This document shows, in pieces, positions 1 to 5,727 of a stretch of 5,727 nucleotides of DNA. Source of the stretch: Porticoccaceae bacterium. Lineage in GTDB: Bacteria; Pseudomonadota; Gammaproteobacteria; Pseudomonadales; Porticoccaceae. The stretch spans positions 1 through 5,727 of the forward strand of contig JAHRWI010000264.1 in NCBI GenBank assembly GCA_019090225.1. The letters run 5' to 3'. The translations under genes were made by a program, and so were the position numbers. Numbering within the stretch: position 1 is the stretch's first letter; the number at the start of each line of letters is the position of its first letter. The notes under the pieces were generated by a model. It made no database searches. It was not told the origin of the DNA and saw only the letters and a list, made by a program, of their open reading frames with translations.

Positions 1-11
1 GTGTAATAAGT

Positions 12-16
12 AGGGG
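12..16 (+). promoter_or_regulatory. Ribosome binding site of nirB
   Basis: AGGGG lies 10 bases before the ATG at 27 and supports that start. The 26-base leader is too short to show a promoter, a NasT-type antitermination hairpin or an NtrC site; any such control would lie upstream of the window. Confidence 0.6.
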
Positions 17-26
17 TTTTGAATAC

Positions 27-2582
27 ATGGCTTCGAAGCAAAAAGTTCTGGTTATCGGTAACGGCATGGTCGGCCATAAATTCCTGGAGGCTCTGGCTAC
101 TAGCGAGACCGGGGCCGAATACGAAATCGCCACATTCTGTGAAGAACCCCGCCTCGCTTATGACCGAGTACATCTCACTGAATTTTTTAGTGGCCGCTCG
201 GCAGAAGATCTATCGCTGGTCGAGCCGGGTTTTTACGAGGAAAATAATATTCGGGTATTACTTGGCGACAAAGCGATCACTATTGATCGCGACGCCAAAA
301 CGGTCACCTCTGAAAAAGGCGAAACCTTAAGCTACGACAAACTGATACTGGCCACCGGTTCATTCCCCTTCGTACCCCCTATTCCCGGTCACCAACGTGA
401 CAATTGCTTTGTCTATCGCACTATTGAGGATCTTGAAGCCATCCGTGATGGAGCCAAAGGCGGTTCGGTCGGTGTGGTGATTGGCGGTGGCCTGTTGGGT
501 CTTGAAGCTGCAAAAGCCTTGAAGGATCTCGGCCTGACCACTCACGTGGTGGAATTCGCGCCGCGTCTAATGGCGGTTCAGGTTGACGATGGCGGCGGTG
601 CCATGCTCCGCCAGAAAATTGAAGAACTGGGTGTAAAGGTACACACCAGCAAAAATACCCAGAATATCGAAGACGGCGAGGAGCATTTCCACAAAATGAC
701 CTTTGCCGACGGCGATGTAATCGAAACTGACGTGCTGTTATTTTCTGCCGGTATCCGCCCTCAGGATCACCTGGCCCGGGAATTCGGCCTTGAAGTGGGC
801 GAACGTGGCGGCATCGTTGTTAACGATTACTGCCAGACTTCCGACCCGGATATTTATGCCATTGGCGAATGCGCGCTATCGGGCGGTCGGATTTACGGGC
901 TGGTTGCCCCCGGCTACAAAATGGCCCAGGTGGTCGCTGAGCATATTATCGCCGCTCAAACCAAGACAAGCGGCAACAACACCTTTACCGGCGCAGATAT
1001 GAGCACCAAGCTCAAGCTCATGGGTGTCGATGTTGCCAGTATCGGTGACGCCCACAGCAATACGCCCAAGTCCCGCGAATACACCTACATTGATGGCACC
1101 GACGAAATCTACAAAAAGATCGTCGTTAACGAAGACAACAACCGTCTGCTCGGCGCTGTGCTGGTCGGTGATGCCACAGACTACGGGAACCTCCTACAAC
1201 TCATGCTGAACGACATTCCCCTGCCGGAATATCCTGACGCCCTGATTCTGCCGCAACGAGATGGCAGTGGCGTCACTGGTCTTGGCGTGACGGCCCTGCC
1301 CGACTCTGCGCAAATTTGCTCCTGTAACGATGTCACCAAAGGCGATCTATGCCAGGCTATTTCCGATGGTGCAACGCTGTTAGGCGACCTTAAAGCCTGC
1401 ACCAAAGCCGGTACCAGTTGTGGCGGCTGTAATATCCTGGTCGGGCAGGTGTTAAATGCCGAGCTGGATAACATGGGCCTCGAAGTCAACACCGACATCT
1501 GCGAACACTTTGCCTACACTCGCCAGGATTTGTATAACCTGGTGCGCGTCGAAGAAATTAAAACCTATTATGACTTACTCGCAAAACACGGCAGTGGCCG
1601 AGGCTGCGAAATCTGTAAACCCACCGTCGCGTCAATCCTGGCGTCCTGCTGGAATGATTACGTGCTGGAGCCAAAGCATGCTGGCTTGCAGGACACCAAT
1701 GACCGTTACCTGGGCAATATGCAGAAAAACGGTACCTACTCCATTGTGCCGAGAATCGCGGGCGGTGAAATCACCCCGGAAAAACTCATCGTCCTTGGTG
1801 AAGTTGCAAAAGAATACAATCTCTACTCCAAAATTACCGGCGGCCAGCGCATAGATTTGTTTGGCGCGCGCCTTGAGCAACTGCCCGAAATCTGGAAAGA
1901 ACTTATCGATGCAGGTTTTGAAACCGGCCACGCCTACGGCAAGGCCCTGCGTACGGTTAAAAGCTGCGTCGGTAGCACCTGGTGCCGTTACGGCCAGAAT
2001 GACAGTGTCGCTTTGGCTCTCGAAGTTGAGAATCGTTACAAGGGCCTACGCTCCCCGCACAAATTAAAATCGGCGGTGTCGGGCTGCACCCGAGAATGCG
2101 CCGAGGCCCAGAGCAAAGACTTCGGCATTATCGCCACCGAGACCGGCTGGAACTTATATGTGTGTGGTAATGGCGGCATGCGTCCCCGTCATGCTGACCT
2201 TTTCGCCACCGACCTCGACACTGAAACCCTGATTAAATATATCGACCGTTTCCTGATGTTCTATGTGCGCACCGCCGACCGCCTGCAACGCACCTCCACC
2301 TGGATGGACAATATGGAGGGCGGTCTCGACTACCTCAGAGAACTGGTTATTGATGACTCACTCGGTATTTGTGAACAACTCGAAGCAGAGATGGCGGAAA
2401 TAGTCGGCAGCTACCAATGCGAATGGAAAACTACGCTTGAAGACGAGGAAAAATTACGTATGTTCCGCCCCTTCGTGAACAGTGACAAAGGTGACAGCAA
2501 TATTGTCTTTGTCGAAGAGCGCGGCCAGATTCGGCCCGCCAACAAAGACGAAACTACTAAGCAGAAAGGGGTGCCCGCATGA
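27..2582 (+). CDS. nirB: Assimilatory nitrite reductase [NAD(P)H], large subunit NirB
   Basis: Cytoplasmic siroheme enzyme reducing nitrite to ammonium with six electrons from NAD(P)H; it works with NirD. The 851-residue length is normal for the family. Domains in order: an FAD-binding domain starting with GNGMVG (residues 11-16), with ATGS at 109-112 and IGEC at 279-282; an NAD(P)H-binding glycine motif GGGLLGLE at 153-160; a BFD-like [2Fe-2S] domain with C431, C433, C465 and C468; a second, degenerate BFD-like segment (about 490-540, with C492, C527 and C530) that is usual in NirB; then the nitrite/sulfite reductase half. The [4Fe-4S]-siroheme ligands are C647, C653, C687 and C691 in the classic C-x5-C and C-x3-C arrangement. 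R608, R642, K679 and K681 are plausible siroheme/anion-binding residues by analogy with sulfite reductase. All key residues are present, so it should be active. The start follows an AGGGG site. The stop overlaps the nirD start by 4 bases (ATGA). Family and function are secure; assimilatory rather than detoxifying use is inferred from the linked nitrate reductase. Confidence 0.97.
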   Translation: MASKQKVLVIGNGMVGHKFLEALATSETGAEYEIATFCEEPRLAYDRVHLTEFFSGRSAEDLSLVEPGFYEENNIRVLLGDKAITIDRDAKTVTSEKGETLSYDKLILATGSFPFVPPIPGHQRDNCFVYRTIEDLEAIRDGAKGGSVGVVIGGGLLGLEAAKALKDLGLTTHVVEFAPRLMAVQVDDGGGAMLRQKIEELGVKVHTSKNTQNIEDGEEHFHKMTFADGDVIETDVLLFSAGIRPQDHLAREFGLEVGERGGIVVNDYCQTSDPDIYAIGECALSGGRIYGLVAPGYKMAQVVAEHIIAAQTKTSGNNTFTGADMSTKLKLMGVDVASIGDAHSNTPKSREYTYIDGTDEIYKKIVVNEDNNRLLGAVLVGDATDYGNLLQLMLNDIPLPEYPDALILPQRDGSGVTGLGVTALPDSAQICSCNDVTKGDLCQAISDGATLLGDLKACTKAGTSCGGCNILVGQVLNAELDNMGLEVNTDICEHFAYTRQDLYNLVRVEEIKTYYDLLAKHGSGRGCEICKPTVASILASCWNDYVLEPKHAGLQDTNDRYLGNMQKNGTYSIVPRIAGGEITPEKLIVLGEVAKEYNLYSKITGGQRIDLFGARLEQLPEIWKELIDAGFETGHAYGKALRTVKSCVGSTWCRYGQNDSVALALEVENRYKGLRSPHKLKSAVSGCTRECAEAQSKDFGIIATETGWNLYVCGNGGMRPRHADLFATDLDTETLIKYIDRFLMFYVRTADRLQRTSTWMDNMEGGLDYLRELVIDDSLGICEQLEAEMAEIVGSYQCEWKTTLEDEEKLRMFRPFVNSDKGDSNIVFVEERGQIRPANKDETTKQKGVPA
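2565..2571 (+). promoter_or_regulatory. Ribosome binding site of nirD, inside the nirB end
   Basis: AAAGGGG lies 7 bases before the nirD ATG at 2579, within the last codons of nirB. With the ATGA stop/start overlap it points to translational coupling, which would keep the two subunits in proportion. Confidence 0.6.
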
Positions 2583-2980
2583 CTGACCTGAGTAAACGCG
2601 TAAACGGTATAGACGAAAGCTGGATAGACATTTGTGCTCTGGGTGACCTGCCCTACGACGCCGGTGTCGCTGCTTTGCTTAACGAAAACACCTCGGCGGA
2701 AACTCAGCTTGCCCTGTTTTTACCCACGGATTCGGACAGGGTATACGCGATTAATAACCTCGACCCCTTTAGTGATGCCAATGTTCTCGCCCGAGGCATT
2801 GTCTGTAGCATCGGTGATGAACTAGCCGTAGCCTCGCCGGTACACAAAGAACACTTCAGCCTCACCACCGGTAAATGCTTTGAAGATGATGCCGTGGCCG
2901 TGGCTACCTATCCGACCAAAATAGATCAGGGGCGGGTATTCGTGCATGCGAATCCTGCCGCACCGGCGGGAGAAGTCTGA
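2579..2980 (+). CDS. nirD: Nitrite reductase [NAD(P)H], small subunit NirD
   Basis: Small subunit of cytoplasmic siroheme nitrite reductase, with a Rieske-like fold that carries no cluster. The family hallmark is visible: a segment NNLDPFSDANVLARGIV from N59, followed by a region reading ASPVHKEHF and then GKCFED. There is no C-x-H or C-x2-H pair, so no Rieske [2Fe-2S] centre is expected; C19, C76 and C99 are isolated. At 133 residues it is somewhat longer than the roughly 108-residue E. coli protein, mainly at the N-terminus and in an Ala/Pro-rich tail (APAGEV). The start is fixed by the 4-base overlap with nirB and a good AAAGGGG site. Its TGA stop overlaps the next ATG by one base. Known family role: it is needed with NirB for nitrite reduction, but its exact mechanistic part is not evident from sequence. 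Confidence 0.94.
   Translation: MTDLSKRVNGIDESWIDICALGDLPYDAGVAALLNENTSAETQLALFLPTDSDRVYAINNLDPFSDANVLARGIVCSIGDELAVASPVHKEHFSLTTGKCFEDDAVAVATYPTKIDQGRVFVHANPAAPAGEV
2968..2975 (+). promoter_or_regulatory. Ribosome binding site of the PhzF-family gene, inside the nirD end
   Basis: GGGAGAAG precedes the ATG at 2980 by 4 bases and lies in the last codons of nirD. The spacing is short but usable. With the TGATG stop/start overlap it suggests termination-reinitiation coupling of this gene to nirD. Confidence 0.5.
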
Positions 2981-3933
2981 TGACAAAGTATAAGTTTTAT
3001 ACCGCAGACGTGTTTACCAACCAGATATTCCAGGGCGCGCAAATTGCGGTGTTTCCAGAAGCAGAGCAGCTATCCGACACCCAGATGAGCTTGATTGGCG
3101 CAGAACTGAATCTATCGGAGACTGTGTTTGTCGCAAAACAAGTCAGCAAGGAAGAACCGGATAATAAATTCCGTTTGCGTATATTCACCCCGAAAGGTGA
3201 GATTGACTTCGCTGGGCACCCGATACTGGCCACGGCCCGGGCACTGCTCGAAGCCGGGCGACTGGATATCTCCTCAGGCAACTCAAGTTCTAAGTCGGCT
3301 CTTAATACGAGTCTGATATTTCAGCAGAATACCGGGGATATCAATGTTAACGTCACGCATGAAGCCGACAAGCCATTGTTCGTCCAGTTTTCCCTGACGG
3401 CCAGTCCGGTTATTGATCATTACACACCGACGGAAAGCGAGCTCGCACGTTTGCTGTGCATCGATGAAAGCGACATCGACACACACACCTTTCATACCCG
3501 CCTCGCCTCTATTGATTTACCTTATCTGGTGGTGCCATTAACGTCCCAACAGGCCGTGCGCAAAGCCCGCTTCAGTCTCGACGCCTGGAGCCAGTCCAGC
3601 GCACCGGCAATGGCCGCCCAGGAAATCTTTATTTTTAGCAGTAAAACTGACAATCGGGATACCGACTTCCATGGCCGTCTTCTGGGGCCAGGCATAGGCG
3701 CTAACGAAGACCCACCGATTGGTTCCGCTATGCCCTGCTTCGCTGGCTACCTGGGTGAACATGAACATATCCGTGAAGGCACCTACACCTTCACCATTGA
3801 TCGCGGCACCGCTGAAGCACGGCGCAGTGTCTTACACATCGAAATGGATTATCACAAAGATAAGCCGACCAAACTTCGTGTTGGTGGCGAAGTAATACTC
3901 GTTAGCGAAAATACTTTGCTGATGGGAGACTAG
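2980..3933 (+). CDS. PhzF-family isomerase-like protein (DapF fold), substrate unknown
   Basis: A 317-residue protein of the PhzF family, two pseudo-symmetric halves with the diaminopimelate-epimerase fold, predicted cytoplasmic with no signal peptide or membrane segment. Family signatures seen: the N-terminal stretch KFYTADVFT; NLSETVFVA at 44-52 with E47 matching the catalytic Glu of PhzF (E45); FTPKGE at 69-74; DFAGHP at 76-81 with H80 matching PhzF H74; and EDPPIGSA at 243-250 with D244 and S249 matching D208 and S213. The DapF cysteine motifs are absent. Departures from the usual pattern: GAQIAVF (19-25) where GNPxAVF is common, EDPPIGSA instead of EDPATGSA, and a serine-rich stretch around 98-106. 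PhzF itself isomerises trans-2,3-dihydro-3-hydroxyanthranilate in phenazine synthesis, but most family members have unknown substrates and no phenazine genes are visible here, so that activity should not be assumed. It is embedded between nirD and the nitrate reductase gene (1-base overlap before, 4-base gap after), so it is almost certainly co-transcribed with them. Confidence 0.9.
   Translation: MTKYKFYTADVFTNQIFQGAQIAVFPEAEQLSDTQMSLIGAELNLSETVFVAKQVSKEEPDNKFRLRIFTPKGEIDFAGHPILATARALLEAGRLDISSGNSSSKSALNTSLIFQQNTGDINVNVTHEADKPLFVQFSLTASPVIDHYTPTESELARLLCIDESDIDTHTFHTRLASIDLPYLVVPLTSQQAVRKARFSLDAWSQSSAPAMAAQEIFIFSSKTDNRDTDFHGRLLGPGIGANEDPPIGSAMPCFAGYLGEHEHIREGTYTFTIDRGTAEARRSVLHIEMDYHKDKPTKLRVGGEVILVSENTLLMGD
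3924..3928 (+). promoter_or_regulatory. Ribosome binding site of the nitrate reductase gene
   Basis: GGGAG inside the last codons of the PhzF-family gene lies 9 bases before the ATG at 3938. It supports that start, and there is no room for a separate promoter in the 4-base gap. Confidence 0.6.
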
Positions 3934-3937
3934 CAAA

Positions 3938-5727
3938 ATGCTGTTTGGCCGCCATCGAAAAAACCCCATCAAGATCGCCGACAAAAAAGTCGTCGACTGG
4001 ACTTATTCCACCTGCGGTTATTGCTCCACCGGTTGCGCTATCGAAGTCGGTAAAAACGCTGAGGGGCAGGCAGTGGCCTCCCGTGGTGTCGGTGGTGCCG
4101 ATGTCAATCGCGGCAAGCTCTGTTTAAAAGGCATGTACGGCCACGAGCTGTTTAATTCTGATGGCCGAGGCGAAACACCGTTAATACGAGAACACATTGG
4201 CGAGGACTTTACACCGACCAACTGGGACGGCGCCCTCGGCCATATGGCTGGAGAAATCAAACGTATTCAAAGCAGTTACGGCAAAGACGCTTTTGCCATT
4301 GTTTCCACCGGGCAATTACTCACCGAAGAATTTTATACCCTCGGTAAAGTGGCGCGGGGTTTAATCGGCACCAACAATTACGATGGCAACACCACTCTGT
4401 GTATGGCCTCGGCGGTATCCGGTTACAAGCGCTCCTTTGGCTCCGACGGCCCACCCGGTTGCTATGAGGATTTCGAGCACACCGAGTGCCTGATGGCCTG
4501 GGGTTCTAACCTGCCCGAGCAACACCCTATTATTTACTGGCGCTTAAAAGAAGCCTTGGAAAAACGTAAATTCCCGCTGATTGTGATTGACCCCCGCGTC
4601 ACCATGATCGCCCAGTTTGCCGATATTCATTTGCCCATTAAGCCCGGCACCGACATCGTTTTACAAAACGCCCTGATGCATGTGATTTTTGACGAAGGCC
4701 TCGAAGACACGGCTTATATAGAAGCGAACACGGTTGGTCTCGAAGCCCTCAAAGCCGAAGTCGCCAACTACGACCCCGCTATCGCCTATAAAATTTGCGG
4801 CATCGACGAAGACACTATTCGTCATGTGGCACGACTTTACGCAAAAGCCCCCGCTGCCATGCATATCTGGACTATGGGTATTAACCAGAGTACCCACGGC
4901 TCCGATGGTGTGGTCGGGCTTAATAACTTGAGCTTAATCACCGGCAATATTGGTAAGCCCGGTGGCACCTCCTTATCGATTACCGGCCAGTGCAATGCCA
5001 TGGGTACTCGCGAGTGGTCATCTTGCTCAGGCCTGCCCGGTTATCGTCAACTGGAAAACCCGGAGCACCGTGAAGAAATCGGCAAGTTCTGGAATGTTGA
5101 CCCGGAATTTTTCCCAAAAAAACGCGGCCTGAGTCAAACCGATATTTTCCCCGCCATTGAAACCGGGCAAATTAAAGGACTCTGGCTGGCGGCCACCAAT
5201 CCCCTTACCTCCATGCCCAATACACCGCGCATTCGCAAAACTCTCGAAAAACTTGAATTTCTGGTAGTGCAGGATTCCTATGCCGATATGGAGACCAATC
5301 AATACGCCCACCTATATTTACCCGCAGCGATTTGGGCTGAAAAAGAAGGTACCTTTACCAACACCGAACGTCGGGTCAATATGGTTCGCCAGGTGATACA
5401 GCCAAAAAACGACTGCAAATCTGATTTGGATATTTTTAACGACCTGGCCACTCGCCTGAATCCAGAAAATAGCATTACTTTCCCGGAAAAACCGGCCGAT
5501 GTATTCGAAGAAATGCGCGAACTTTCAAAAGGTAATCTGAATGATATTTCGGGTATGGATCACGAGCTCATCGAGACCAGTCGTGGCATTCAATGGCCCT
5601 ACACTGCCGAGCAGCGCAACAACCACGAGGCGCCATTACCCGGCGGCAAGCGACTCTATACCCAAGTCGCCACCTTTAGCCACGCCGATGGCCGGGCCAA
5701 ACTGATTCCCCTGCCCTTTATCGACAA
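3938..5727 (+). CDS. nasA: Assimilatory nitrate reductase catalytic subunit, NasA/NarB type (3' end missing)
   Basis: Molybdopterin oxidoreductase of the DMSO reductase family, expected to reduce nitrate to nitrite in the cytoplasm. The open frame runs from ATG to the window edge: 596 complete codons of an expected roughly 700-900. Seen: an N-terminal [4Fe-4S] motif C26-x2-C29-x3-C33-x28-C62, followed by LKG with K64, the lysine usually placed between the cluster and the pterin; then the molybdopterin domain (about 78-500), with C155 in TLCMASAV as the likely Mo ligand, as in NapA/NasA; GYKRSFG and CYEDFEH just after it; and TGNIGKPGG and GQCNAMGTRE, which are pterin-binding segments of this group. 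The C-terminal dinucleotide-binding domain is just starting where the window ends. There is no twin-arginine signal, which fits a cytoplasmic assimilatory enzyme rather than periplasmic NapA. Linkage to nirBD supports nitrate as substrate. Whether a C-terminal BFD-like [2Fe-2S] domain follows, and what the electron donor is, cannot be seen. A formate dehydrogenase is less likely because the metal ligand is Cys in a nitrate-reductase-like context. Confidence 0.92.
   Translation, partial: MLFGRHRKNPIKIADKKVVDWTYSTCGYCSTGCAIEVGKNAEGQAVASRGVGGADVNRGKLCLKGMYGHELFNSDGRGETPLIREHIGEDFTPTNWDGALGHMAGEIKRIQSSYGKDAFAIVSTGQLLTEEFYTLGKVARGLIGTNNYDGNTTLCMASAVSGYKRSFGSDGPPGCYEDFEHTECLMAWGSNLPEQHPIIYWRLKEALEKRKFPLIVIDPRVTMIAQFADIHLPIKPGTDIVLQNALMHVIFDEGLEDTAYIEANTVGLEALKAEVANYDPAIAYKICGIDEDTIRHVARLYAKAPAAMHIWTMGINQSTHGSDGVVGLNNLSLITGNIGKPGGTSLSITGQCNAMGTREWSSCSGLPGYRQLENPEHREEIGKFWNVDPEFFPKKRGLSQTDIFPAIETGQIKGLWLAATNPLTSMPNTPRIRKTLEKLEFLVVQDSYADMETNQYAHLYLPAAIWAEKEGTFTNTERRVNMVRQVIQPKNDCKSDLDIFNDLATRLNPENSITFPEKPADVFEEMRELSKGNLNDISGMDHELIETSRGIQWPYTAEQRNNHEAPLPGGKRLYTQVATFSHADGRAKLIPLPFID

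Noticed and set aside
19..330. Plus-strand open frame overlapping the nirB start, and others at 790-1002, 1024-1209 and 1456-2067
   Set aside because: They are out-of-frame readings of nirB, with no recognisable protein features and no reason to be translated.
1008..1019. Short direct repeat of AAGCTC
   Set aside because: Two copies of six bases inside a conserved coding region, explained by Lys-Leu codon repetition (KLKL).
1181..1498. Open frame on the minus strand within nirB (105 codons), and similar ones at 360-545 and 1632-1931
   Set aside because: They lie opposite conserved nirB domains, their translations resemble no family, and nirB is intact; they are antisense shadows.
2579..2980. 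Rieske ferredoxin reading of the nirD product
   Set aside because: The fold is Rieske-like, but no C-x-H or C-x2-H ligand pairs are present; it fits NirD, which carries no cluster.
2980..3933. Diaminopimelate epimerase (DapF) or phenazine pathway PhzF
   Set aside because: The two DapF catalytic cysteine motifs are absent, and no other phenazine gene is in the window, so only the family name is justified.
3938..3975. Twin-arginine export signal at the nitrate reductase N-terminus
   Set aside because: The start MLFGRHRKNP has basic residues but no RR pair and no following hydrophobic stretch.
4018..5311. Minus-strand open frames at 4018-4260, 4661-4897 and 5027-5311 and short plus-strand frames inside the nitrate reductase
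   Set aside because: The nitrate reductase frame is continuous and carries all expected motifs; these are shadows.

Overview
The window holds most of an assimilatory nitrate-to-ammonium operon from a bacterium. All genes are on the + strand and packed end to end. The most likely source is a gammaproteobacterium, possibly marine. That rests on the NirB/NirD type, the moderate GC content judged by eye, and the operon style; no rRNA or other marker is present, so the assignment is tentative.

Layout: 1-26 is a short leader with a ribosome binding site and tandem stop codons that may end an upstream gene. 27-2582 is nirB, the large subunit of NAD(P)H-dependent siroheme nitrite reductase, complete. 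2579-2980 is nirD, the small subunit, overlapping nirB by 4 bases. 2980-3933 is a complete PhzF-family (diaminopimelate-epimerase-fold) protein, overlapping nirD by 1 base. 3938-5727 is the first 596 complete codons of a cytoplasmic molybdopterin nitrate reductase of the NasA/NarB type, cut by the window edge. Intergenic DNA is almost absent (4 bases at most), and no terminator, internal promoter, RNA gene, repeat or mobile element was seen.

How the genes work together: the NasA-like enzyme would reduce nitrate to nitrite with a [4Fe-4S] cluster and Mo-bis-MGD. NirBD would then reduce nitrite to ammonium, passing electrons from NAD(P)H through FAD and [2Fe-2S] to the [4Fe-4S]-siroheme centre. 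The electron donor of the nitrate reductase and the siroheme synthase are not in the window. The point most worth a second look is the PhzF-family gene lying between nirD and nasA, apparently translationally coupled. It keeps the residues expected of a working PhzF isomerase, but it has no obvious role in nitrate assimilation and there are no phenazine genes around it.
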